In this document: one piece after another, positions 43,084 to 50,989 of the stretch
Position numbering within the stretch: position 1 is the stretch's first letter
Layout of the letters: each line of letters starts with the position of its first letter
Assembly (NCBI GenBank): GCA_029974635.1
Contig: JARKQY010000055.1
Span: forward strand, 62,001-126,000
DNA from: Bacillota bacterium
GTDB taxonomy: Bacteria; Bacillota; UBA4882; UBA8346
Length of the DNA: 64,000 nt
Reading direction: 5' to 3'
Translations under genes and position numbers: made by a program
The notes under the pieces: generated by a model
What the model saw: only the letters and a program-made list of their open reading frames with translations
Database searches by the model: none
What the model was told of the DNA's origin: nothing

Positions 43084-44072
43084 AAATCAAGATCGACCGC
43101 AAATACATCCCGGTGATTGCTACATTTCTTGTTGCCCTGTTGCTTTATTGCGGAGTCGGTATTCGTTATCCCGGCTTTATGACATTCAGAGTATTTGTCA
43201 ATTTCTTTATCGATAATGCTTATTTGGGAATTGCGGCCATCGGTATGACTTTTGTTATTCTTTCCGGCGGCATCGACCTCTCGGTGGGCTCAATGGTTGC
43301 TTTTACCGGAGTGCTTACTGCATTCCTCATCGAAAAGCAGGGTCTTCACCCTTTAATGGCTATTGTTATCTCCTTGGGCTGCGGCTCCCTTATCGGATAT
43401 GTCATGGGCTGCTTGATTCATTATTTTAAATCAGCTCCCTTCATTGTCACTCTTACTGGAATGTTTTTTTGCCGGGGCTTGGCCAATTTAATCAGTCTGG
43501 AGTCGATCCCGATTTATAATCCGGTTTTTAAAAGCTTTGTACGCCTGGCCGTTGAATTGCCGGGGAGAATTAAAATACCGGCAATTGTGTTTATCTTTTT
43601 GTTAGTATTCATAGCCGCAATTTATATTGCGCATTTTACCAAATTCGGACGCAATGTATACGCACTGGGCGGCAGTTCCCAATCCGCTCTATTAATGGGC
43701 CTTCCAGTGGGACGCACCAGGATTGCCGTTTATGCCTTAAGCGGTTTTTTATCGGCCTTGGCTGGAGTTGTCTTCACAATGTATACATCCGCCGGTTATG
43801 GATTATCCGGTCTCGGAATGGAAATGGAAGCCATTGCTTCAGTAGTCATCGGCGGAACATTATTGACCGGCGGAGTCGGATACGTTGCCGGCACTTTGGT
43901 GGGAGTATTGATTCAGGCTATCATCCAGACTTTTATTACCTTTGACGGGACGTTAAGCTCCTGGTGGACCAAGATTGCCATTGGGTTATTGCTCTTAATC
44001 TTCATCCTGCTACAAAGGTTTATCTCCCAGGCTTCCCGGATATCCAAGCCGACGGAGACAGTTAATATATAA
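43080..44072 (+). CDS. Sugar ABC transporter permease (YjfF-like)
   Basis: A 330-residue permease paralogous to the previous gene, with GGIDLSVGSMVAFTG, FIVTLTGMFFCRGLANL and SVVIGGTLLTGGVGY. The 4-nt ATGA overlap with ytfT supports coupled synthesis of a permease heterodimer, as in the galactofuranose transporter YtfQRT-YjfF. It is the last gene before the hairpin element at 44113. Confidence 0.88.
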   Translation: MKIKIDRKYIPVIATFLVALLLYCGVGIRYPGFMTFRVFVNFFIDNAYLGIAAIGMTFVILSGGIDLSVGSMVAFTGVLTAFLIEKQGLHPLMAIVISLGCGSLIGYVMGCLIHYFKSAPFIVTLTGMFFCRGLANLISLESIPIYNPVFKSFVRLAVELPGRIKIPAIVFIFLLVFIAAIYIAHFTKFGRNVYALGGSSQSALLMGLPVGRTRIAVYALSGFLSALAGVVFTMYTSAGYGLSGLGMEMEAIASVVIGGTLLTGGVGYVAGTLVGVLIQAIIQTFITFDGTLSSWWTKIAIGLLLLIFILLQRFISQASRISKPTETVNI

Positions 44073-44112
44073 GGATGAATATGTTTATATCCATCACCTT
44101 CCTCCCGGAAAA

Positions 44113-44229
44113 GGGGCTGTCCCAAAAGGTATTTTGACGATGATGATATACAATATATAGTTTTGGAGTTGTCTATGGATGCTATATATTGTATATCATG
44201 CCGGATTCAAAGTGCTTTTTAGACAGCTT
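44113..44229. mobile_element. MITE-like hairpin element, possibly acting as terminator
   Basis: A ~115-nt imperfect palindrome. The inner arms are an exact 18-bp inverted repeat (44143-44160 with 44182-44199, ATGATATACAATATATAG). The outer ends pair GGCTGTC (44115-44121) with GACAGC (44222-44227). The left end GGGGCTGTCCCAAAAGGT looks like an insertion-sequence terminal repeat. A T run follows the right end, so it could also terminate the transporter operon. Confidence 0.55.
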
Positions 44230-44300
44230 CTTTTTTGGATTGTAAAAAAATTTGCTGGTTTCATTTTTGCGATAAATTATATTATAATAAGAACTGGGTG

Positions 44301-45269
44301 ATGTTTTTGGCCGCAAAATCAAAATACGCCATTTTATTCGGATTGAGCGGGTTGCTGATTATCCTGACACTTTTACTTCCGCTGGCCTGGGGTGGAAAAT
44401 CGAAAATCGTGGTTGGTTTTTCCCAGATGGAATATAATAACCCGTGGCGCATTGCTGAAACCAACAGCATTAAGGCGGAAGCCCAAAAAAGAGGCTACGA
44501 GTTAAAGTATACCGACGCCAAAGGCCAGGTTTCCAAGCAAATTCTCGATGTTCAATTCTTAGTCAATCAAAATATTCATTATCTCATTTTAGCGCCCAGG
44601 GAATATCAAGGACTGGCACCGGCCCTGCAAATTGCCAAAAAAGCAAAAATCCCGGTTATTTTGATTGATCGGGATGCCGCTGGTAAACCTGGGGAAGATT
44701 ATATTACTTTGATCGCCTCCGATTTTGTATGGGAAGGCGAGACCGCAGCTTCGTGGCTGGCCAAAGCCACCGGATACTCGGCTAGGATCGTTGAATTGAC
44801 TGGTACGGAAGGGTCTTCCGTAGCCCGCGATCGTTCCGCCGGTTTTCGGAACCGGATTCGTTCATTTCCCGGAATGAAAATTATTGCCTCTCAAAATGGA
44901 GATTTCGCCCGCTTTACCGGCCAAAAAGCCATGGAAAGCATTATTCAAACCAAAGGCCGGGAAATTACGGCGGTATTCGCTCACAATGATGAAATGGCCA
45001 TTGGAGCTATCCAGGCCTTGAAAGCCGCCGGTATGATCCCGGGGAAAGATGTGGTACTGGTATCCATTGACGGTGAACAAGACGCTTTAAAGGCCATCAT
45101 TGCCGGAGAATTGGGAGCTACTGTTGAATGCGATCCGCGATTCGGCCCCAAGGTTTTCGATGTCATTGAAAAACATCGCCGCGGCGAAAAAATCCCGGTC
45201 AAAATCGTGAATAAGGATCGTTTTTTCGATATTACTAACGCGAAATATTTTATCGAGGAAGCGTATTAA
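44301..45269 (+). CDS. Second sugar-binding protein, paralogue of the YtfQ-like protein
   Basis: A 322-residue binding protein with signal segment (ILFGLSGLLIILTLLLPLAW) and the same landmarks as the first copy: VVGFSQMEYNNPWRIAET, ILAPREYQGL, VILIDRDA, AVFAHNDEMAIGAIQA, VLVSIDG and TVECDPRFGP. It lies outside the transporter operon, after the hairpin element, and has no ATPase or permease of its own. It may supply an alternative ligand to the same permease or act as a sensor. ATG 44301 is chosen; GTG 44298 is equally possible. Confidence 0.85.
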   Translation: MFLAAKSKYAILFGLSGLLIILTLLLPLAWGGKSKIVVGFSQMEYNNPWRIAETNSIKAEAQKRGYELKYTDAKGQVSKQILDVQFLVNQNIHYLILAPREYQGLAPALQIAKKAKIPVILIDRDAAGKPGEDYITLIASDFVWEGETAASWLAKATGYSARIVELTGTEGSSVARDRSAGFRNRIRSFPGMKIIASQNGDFARFTGQKAMESIIQTKGREITAVFAHNDEMAIGAIQALKAAGMIPGKDVVLVSIDGEQDALKAIIAGELGATVECDPRFGPKVFDVIEKHRRGEKIPVKIVNKDRFFDITNAKYFIEEAY

Positions 45270-45419
45270 TAATTATTTAAAAAATTCATTCATATTCCCT
45301 CCATAATTTGGCATACTATGAAAAGTAAACTACTCTTTTGAACAAGCCAATTATGATCCCCGCGGTACAATAAGTAAATGTGGAAAATCACATCGGGGAG
45401 AATTGGAGGAGGGGCTGCC

Positions 45420-45980
45420 ATGGCCAAAACGACGAACAAACGATTCGATAAAAATCACTATTGGAGTGGAGTTTTTTGCGGGGTGTTTTTGGGCTGCTTT
45501 TTTACCTCGCTGCTTATATTGGTCATCATCCGGGTTCAAGGGCTGAAGGTTGGTGTAAATCCTGATCAATTAGCCCGAATGGTTCAGGTTAAAGTGCAAA
45601 ACGAGGCCAAAAACGATATCCCTATTTTATTAGAAGGGTTTAAGCATGAACTTCCCGCTGAGATCAACAAACATATGGTTGGACTAAGCGATTTGACCAT
45701 TGGATTCGGGAAAAGTCAGGTTAAGTTGCCGGAAGATATGCTGGTTTCCATTAAGGACGAGTTTAACCGGATCATTGAAGAGGGAATTATCAATACCCTC
45801 AATAATTATGACACCAGTCAATACCAGGAACGAGTCGGAAAAAATGCTTATGATTTGGTCTCCAATTTGCTGCGGCAGGAGATTATCGGCAGGACCTATC
45901 TGCTCAAAACCAACCAGTGGTTTTCCGTTCCTTTAAAGATCGTATCCACTTCTGAAGACCAATTTCGGCTGGGTTTGTAA
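45420..45980 (+). CDS. Single-pass membrane protein of unknown function
   Basis: A 186-residue protein with a short basic N-terminus, one membrane helix (GVFCGVFLGCFFTSLLILVII) and a C-terminal extracytoplasmic or cytoplasmic domain of mixed helices (KVQNEAKNDIPILLEGF, EEGIINTLNNYD). I do not recognise the family. ATG 45420 is chosen because GGAGGAGGGG precedes it; the upstream in-frame ATG would run through this SD. Confidence 0.65.
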   Translation: MAKTTNKRFDKNHYWSGVFCGVFLGCFFTSLLILVIIRVQGLKVGVNPDQLARMVQVKVQNEAKNDIPILLEGFKHELPAEINKHMVGLSDLTIGFGKSQVKLPEDMLVSIKDEFNRIIEEGIINTLNNYDTSQYQERVGKNAYDLVSNLLRQEIIGRTYLLKTNQWFSVPLKIVSTSEDQFRLGL

Positions 45981-46139
45981 TTTAATTTAATACTCTTGTT
46001 TTAAAAAAGAAAGCCGATAAATATATAGAAATAGTTATCTAGTTTTAATATTGATAGCTCGATAACTGGCAACTAAATAACTAATATCTATTAACTGTTT
46101 TTCCTTCTTTTATCCTCTCTTTCCTAACCCGAACATATC

Positions 46140-46208
46140 GGAACCAACAAGGGTTTTAAATTGATTATGCAATTTTTTTCCAAAAAACGTGAATTTTGAG
46201 GGTTAGAA
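46140..46208. repeat. Dispersed intergenic repeat R2, copy 2
   Basis: Matches 20865-20934 over its full length with short gaps. The remaining part of 45981-46346 holds AT-rich runs and a TTGTAGC/GCTACAA palindrome near 46264-46280 ahead of the TPR gene; no gene is seen. Confidence 0.55.
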
Positions 46209-46346
46209 ACTATTGACTATCCATACTTATTGTGTTAACGTTGTGTCGTAATTACAACTCATTGTAGCGCAGCTACAATTTTAAATTATCCCCAAAAGTT
46301 TGCTAAAAAGCGAACTTTTTATGGATAATACTTTTGGAGGTCGCCC

Positions 46347-48095
46347 TTGATTCAGGTTATTCCATTTTTGGCCGATAAGGAACCGATCTATTTGCCTTTA
46401 CTAGCAAGAGGGTTGTCTGATCTTTCCGCCCTGCGTTTTAATGCTGCCGAAATTCAGGCTCAGGTTAATATTGATCTCTCTTTTGAACAGTTGGAAGAGC
46501 ATTTACGGCAGCAGGCTCCGAAATCAAACTGGGAGGGGCAAGATCTTTGGTTTTCAGGCAAGCTGAACGGAACCCAGGAATTGAAAATGTCCCTGGTTTT
46601 ATTTGATCCCAAACTTGAGCAATTGATTTATCAGGATTCATTTCAAGTTCCGGAGGATAAATTTTTGGAGGAGTGGGAAAATCACTTACACGCATTGCTA
46701 GAGTATTTACATGCTGACCTGGAAATCTTTGATAGCAATCGACGCATGTATACCAAATCCCTCGAGGCCTTCCTTGCCTTTCGAAAAGGATTGGAGACAA
46801 TCTCCCAGGCCAAAAACGACCGTACCCGGAATGAAGGATTGGAAAACCTGCTGAAGGCTGTCGCCTACGATCCTGAATTTATAGAAGCGGCTGATATCTT
46901 ATTGTTATTCTTAATGCAAAACAATATTACCGTTAATTATGACAGTTCAATCAGTATTTTGGAGCGGTTACATCAAATCACAACCAAACACCCGCGGATT
47001 CCAATGGTATTGGCCGAAGTATACTTTCAAATGGGCAATAAGGAGAAAGCGGAACAACTATTACTGGAATTGATCAAATCCGAACCGGAATTTACCGAAG
47101 GATGGTTGCGCTTAGCCTTGCTTTATCATAATTCGGAACGAATGCCGGAGGCAATTTCGGCCTTAAAATCGATTTTAGCATACGATCCTAAGGAGGCTAC
47201 CGCTCTTGATCTGATGGGGGCTATTTACGCGGCCCAGGAAGATCGGATAAAGGCCGAAAAGGCTTGGTTAAAGGCGCTTAAAACCGATCCTACCCGGGTA
47301 AACATCTTGAATAACTTGGCATTGCTGGCTGAAGAAGATGACAATCCGGAAAAAGCTGAGGATTATTACCAGCAGGCTCTGAAATTGAACAATAGTTGGT
47401 GGGGTACTTATTATAACTTCGGTTCATTTTGTTTTCGCAGGAACCGTTTTGAAGAAGCCGCGAGTCTTTTAAGCCGGGCCATAGAACTAAATCCAAATCA
47501 CTATCAAGCCTTTCAAAATTTAGGATTAACCTTAATCAAACTGGGGCGATACAATGAAGCTCAAGAAGCGCTGCTGCAATTACTCCAATTAGCTCCCGAC
47601 AACAGCACCCGGCGTCAGACACTGCAACTGCTTAACCAGTTAAATGATTCCGAGGTTAAATTGGAATTAAAAATCCGGCAGTTGGACCGAATCTGGAATA
47701 GCGGAAACCGTTGGTTAGTAGCGGTTAATGCGTGCAAACTGTTCATTAAAGCCCGAAGACGTTGGTATTATTGGTACCTGTTGGGCAGAATCTTCGGGGA
47801 TCTTAAGTTTAAAAAGGTCATGATATTTTTATGGCATTACGGCTTACATTTTGATCCCGGTTTCCCGTTATTAAAGGAAGTTGGACTCTATTACTGGAAA
47901 AAAAATCATTATGCCAAGTCCTTACCATTACTGCGAAAGGCGCATGAACTCCACAAGAGTGATCCCGATACAGCCAAGGCATATTTGCAAACTTTGATTA
48001 ATTTAGGCGAAGTAAAGGAATTGCAAGCAAACATGCGGGTCTTATCCCAATTTGCCATCCCCGAAAAGTTGGCCCAGGAAGGAAGAATGAAATAG
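46347..48095 (+). CDS. TPR repeat protein
   Basis: A 582-residue protein with an N-terminal mixed domain (~1-150) and then about ten tetratricopeptide repeats. Clear ones include MGNKEKAEQLLLELIKSEPE, ALDLMGAIYAAQEDRIKAEK, PEKAEDYYQQALKLNNSW and RFEEAASLLSRAIELNPN. TPR arrays are protein-interaction scaffolds; the partner is unknown. The start is TTG with GGAGG 6 nt upstream. There is no signal peptide, so it is cytoplasmic. It lies before the rimP operon but is separated by a promoter and hairpin. Confidence 0.8.
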   Translation: MIQVIPFLADKEPIYLPLLARGLSDLSALRFNAAEIQAQVNIDLSFEQLEEHLRQQAPKSNWEGQDLWFSGKLNGTQELKMSLVLFDPKLEQLIYQDSFQVPEDKFLEEWENHLHALLEYLHADLEIFDSNRRMYTKSLEAFLAFRKGLETISQAKNDRTRNEGLENLLKAVAYDPEFIEAADILLLFLMQNNITVNYDSSISILERLHQITTKHPRIPMVLAEVYFQMGNKEKAEQLLLELIKSEPEFTEGWLRLALLYHNSERMPEAISALKSILAYDPKEATALDLMGAIYAAQEDRIKAEKAWLKALKTDPTRVNILNNLALLAEEDDNPEKAEDYYQQALKLNNSWWGTYYNFGSFCFRRNRFEEAASLLSRAIELNPNHYQAFQNLGLTLIKLGRYNEAQEALLQLLQLAPDNSTRRQTLQLLNQLNDSEVKLELKIRQLDRIWNSGNRWLVAVNACKLFIKARRRWYYWYLLGRIFGDLKFKKVMIFLWHYGLHFDPGFPLLKEVGLYYWKKNHYAKSLPLLRKAHELHKSDPDTAKAYLQTLINLGEVKELQANMRVLSQFAIPEKLAQEGRMK

Positions 48096-48153
48096 ATAAT
48101 GGCTGATATATTCAGCCGTCGGAGTATTAGTTCATCGGCATCCAAGAAAAACC

Positions 48154-48182
48154 TTGCCAAATCAATGTAATTGTGGTAAACT
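48154..48182 (+). promoter_or_regulatory. Candidate sigma-A promoter of the rimP-nusA-infB operon
   Basis: TTGCCA (48154-48159), a 17-nt spacer and TAAACT (48177-48182) lie about 78 nt before the rimP start. Confidence 0.45.
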
Positions 48183-48202
48183 TATTTAAAGAATGATTCG
48201 TT

Positions 48203-48226
48203 AAGGAGTGGGGAAACCCACTCCTT
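48203..48226 (+). terminator. Hairpin in the rimP leader (attenuator or upstream terminator)
   Basis: A perfect 10-bp stem AAGGAGTGGG/CCCACTCCTT (48203-48212 with 48217-48226) with a GAAA tetraloop. Only a short pyrimidine stretch follows. It lies downstream of the candidate promoter, so it may be a leader hairpin of the operon and not merely the end of the TPR gene. Confidence 0.5.
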
Positions 48227-48259
48227 CCGTTTGTAGAACTCATCAGGAGGTTGTAAATT

Positions 48260-48781
48260 TTGTCCCAGGGACGAATTGAAGCCCTCGTTGCCAACTTGGG
48301 GACGCCGTTGGCCGAAGACTTGGGCTACGAGTTGATAGATGTGGAATATCGTAAAGAAGGACCGGACTGGATTTTACGATGTTCCATCGATTGCGAAACC
48401 GGGGTTGGGATTAACGAATGTCAACGGTTTAGCGAGGCTTTGGAGAAATTACTCGACCAGGAAGACCCAATTCCCGGTCATTATTTATTAGAGATTTCCT
48501 CTCCCGGCGCCGAGCGGCCGTTGAAAAAAGACCGGGATTTTGAAAGGTTTAGCGGAAGCCGGGCTGAAATTAAGCTTTTTCAGCCGCTTAACGGGCAAAA
48601 GATTTTTCACGGCCAACTCCTGGGGATTAAAAAGAATGAAACGGATCAGTCCATTCAGGTAATACTCAATAGTGATAACCGTATTGTGGAAATTCCACGA
48701 CAAACCATCGCGAAGGCGCGGCTGGTGCAGGAATCAATAAATCCGAGTCAAAGTGGCAAAGGAGGCAAAAAAGGGAAATGA
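48260..48781 (+). CDS. rimP: Ribosome maturation factor RimP
   Basis: A 173-residue protein needed for 30S subunit maturation. The N-terminal domain shows LGYELIDVEYRKEG and the conserved YLLEISSPGAERPLKK; a C-terminal SH3-like domain follows, ending in a basic tail. The start is TTG, 9 nt after AGGAGG. It is first of the conserved rimP-nusA-ylxR-ylxQ-infB-rbfA operon and overlaps nusA by 4 nt. Confidence 0.94.
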   Translation: MSQGRIEALVANLGTPLAEDLGYELIDVEYRKEGPDWILRCSIDCETGVGINECQRFSEALEKLLDQEDPIPGHYLLEISSPGAERPLKKDRDFERFSGSRAEIKLFQPLNGQKIFHGQLLGIKKNETDQSIQVILNSDNRIVEIPRQTIAKARLVQESINPSQSGKGGKKGK

Positions 48782-50355
48782 ATCATGAGTTTATGGATGC
48801 TCTGGAGCAAGTCGAAAGAGAAAAGGGTATCAGCAAAGAGATATTGCTGGATGCAATTGAAACCGCATTGGCTTCAGCCTATAAACGGGATCAAAAAGTT
48901 GCTCAGAGCATTGAGGTGCGGATTGCGCCTGATACTGGAGCTTTTCATGTCTATACTCACAAAACAGTGGTTGAAGAGGTGGAAGATGATAAAAACGAAA
49001 TTGCCCTAAGCGATGCGCAAAAAATTAATCCCATATATGAATTGGGCGATTTGGTTGAATTCGAGATCTATCCAAAGGAATTTGGAAGAATTGCCGCTCA
49101 GACCGCTAAACAGGTTGTAGTGCAACGAATCCGGGAAGCGGAGCGCGGCATAATTTATGATGAATTTATCAACCGGGTCGGGGATTTGATTACCGGAATC
49201 ATCCAACGGTTTGAGCAGCGAAATATTTACATCGATTTAGGCAGAATTGAAGGAATATTGCCGGCAAACGAGCAAATGCCCAATGAACATTATGAGCAAG
49301 GCATGAGAGTAAAGACCTTCGTGGTTGAAGTCAAAAAGACCACCAAAGGGCCCCAGGTATTGCTCTCGAGGACTCGGACCGGTTTGTTGAAACGGCTTTT
49401 CGAGTTGGAAGTGCCGGAGATTCAGGATGGCTTAGTTGAGATTAAATCAGTCGCCCGTGAACCCGGGTATCGCTCAAAAATAGCCGTTTACAGCCGTGAT
49501 CCGCAAATTGATCCGGTAGGAGCTTGTGTGGGTTCCCGGGGGATACGGGTGCAAATGATTGTCCGGGAGTTAAAGGGGGAAAAAATCGATGTTATTCCCT
49601 GGAGTTTGGACCCCATTGAGTTTATCATCAATGCCTTAAGCCCGGCCAAGGTCAGTGAGGTTAAGATTCTACCTTCCAAGAAGACGGCCATTGTTATCGT
49701 CCCGGATTTTCAGCTTTCGCTGGCCATCGGGAAAGAAGGGCAAAATGCCCGTCTGGCAGCCAAACTTACCACCTGGAAAATTGATATTAAGAGTGAATCA
49801 CAAGCTGCCCAACAATCGGAAGACATCGATCGACTCGTAAGAGACGAGATCGGATTTAGGGATCTTGACTCCAAAACTCCAGTTTCCAATGAGCAGCCGG
49901 AGGATTATGAGCCGCTGTACGAAACCGAGGCCTTATCTGAACTGGAACGGGCTTATCAGGAAGTCACCGAAGAAACAACCGAGGAATGGTTGGAAGAGTT
50001 GCCGCCGGAAACCGTAGTGGAAGAGGATGAAGAAGAGATCGTTCCCAAGAAAAAGGTTAAGAAATCCAAGGGCCCATCCAAAATCCTTGCCCGGATCGAA
50101 CTGGATGATGAACCGGTTTCTACTGAAGACGGCTACTTTTTTGCCGACGTTTTGGATGAACGGAAATCAGCCAAACAGAGCGCCGAATCTGAAGATGGCG
50201 GTGCAGAATCAACATCTGCTGAAGATAATGGCGACGGGGATAATTCCCAAGGATTTACCATTGGGCAATTACTCGGTAAGGAATTAAGTAAACCCAAAAT
50301 TAAGGACACCTCTGGCAAAGGGTCAAAGAGGGGGGCCAAAAAGGAAAAAGTATGA
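48778..50355 (+). CDS. nusA: Transcription termination/antitermination factor NusA
   Basis: A 525-residue protein: N-terminal RNA polymerase-binding domain (residues ~1-125), S1 domain (~135-200, GIIQRFEQRNIYIDLG), two KH domains (GACVGSRGIRVQMIVREL and LAIGKEGQNARLAAKLT). A long acidic/basic low-complexity tail (~residues 350-525, e.g. EEDEEEIVPKKKVKKSK) is longer than the usual ~370-residue Gram-positive form. It controls pausing and termination. It overlaps rimP and rnpM by 4 nt each. Confidence 0.95.
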   Translation: MNHEFMDALEQVEREKGISKEILLDAIETALASAYKRDQKVAQSIEVRIAPDTGAFHVYTHKTVVEEVEDDKNEIALSDAQKINPIYELGDLVEFEIYPKEFGRIAAQTAKQVVVQRIREAERGIIYDEFINRVGDLITGIIQRFEQRNIYIDLGRIEGILPANEQMPNEHYEQGMRVKTFVVEVKKTTKGPQVLLSRTRTGLLKRLFELEVPEIQDGLVEIKSVAREPGYRSKIAVYSRDPQIDPVGACVGSRGIRVQMIVRELKGEKIDVIPWSLDPIEFIINALSPAKVSEVKILPSKKTAIVIVPDFQLSLAIGKEGQNARLAAKLTTWKIDIKSESQAAQQSEDIDRLVRDEIGFRDLDSKTPVSNEQPEDYEPLYETEALSELERAYQEVTEETTEEWLEELPPETVVEEDEEEIVPKKKVKKSKGPSKILARIELDDEPVSTEDGYFFADVLDERKSAKQSAESEDGGAESTSAEDNGDGDNSQGFTIGQLLGKELSKPKIKDTSGKGSKRGAKKEKV

Positions 50356-50627
50356 AGACGAAAAAAGTGCCACTTCGGACCTGTTTGGGGTGTAAAACCG
50401 TGAAACCCAAAAAAGAACTGATCAGAATCGTCCGGACTCCCAATGGCGAAGTTATTATTGACCCTACCGGAAAGAAATCCGGACGCGGCGCATATACCTG
50501 CCCGAACATCAATTGTTTGGAGCAGACCTTTAAAGGTTCATTATTGGATTCGGCACTGGAAATCAAGTTGACCGAAGAGGCCAAAACCAATTTGCGTGAG
50601 GATTTGAAACGGTTATTTCATGAGTAA
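50352..50627 (+). CDS. rnpM: YlxR/RnpM RNA-binding protein
   Basis: A 91-residue DUF448 protein with the family pattern RTCLGCKTVKPKKELIRIVR and GRGAYTCPNINC. It is always found between nusA and infB in Firmicutes; in B. subtilis the homologue binds RNase P RNA and modulates its activity. The ATGA overlap with nusA and 8-nt overlap with ylxQ indicate coupled translation. Confidence 0.9.
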   Translation: MKTKKVPLRTCLGCKTVKPKKELIRIVRTPNGEVIIDPTGKKSGRGAYTCPNINCLEQTFKGSLLDSALEIKLTEEAKTNLREDLKRLFHE

Positions 50628-50961
50628 GATACAAACGATGTTAGGTTTTGCAGCGAAAGCCGGTCAATTGGTTACCGGTTCCACTGCTGTCGAAGTTGCG
50701 TTAAAAAAACACCGCGTATATTTAGTGATATGCGCCACCGATCTGGCAGCCCGCACTGTCAAAAAATTTAACTCGCTGTGCCAGTTCCACCGGATTGCGT
50801 TTTATAATTTCAGTACTCGTTCGGAACTTGGACAATGGATTGGAATTCCGGAGCGGGGGGTCATCGGGGTGGTTTCCAAACAGTTCGCCGGAACCATTGG
50901 TCGGTTACTTGACGATTTACGAGAGCAAGAAAATGAAAAACCTTTGAATGAAACAACTTAA
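50620..50961 (+). CDS. L7Ae/L30e family RNA-binding protein YlxQ
   Basis: A 113-residue L7Ae-like protein: MLGFAAKAGQLVTGSTAVE, the RNA-binding strand YLVICATDLA and the C-terminal ERGVIGVV region are typical of YlxQ. Relatives bind kink-turns. It lies between rnpM and infB as in other Firmicutes. Confidence 0.88.
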   Translation: MSKIQTMLGFAAKAGQLVTGSTAVEVALKKHRVYLVICATDLAARTVKKFNSLCQFHRIAFYNFSTRSELGQWIGIPERGVIGVVSKQFAGTIGRLLDDLREQENEKPLNETT

Positions 50962-50989
50962 GAGATATTAAAGATTGGGGTGATTCACC

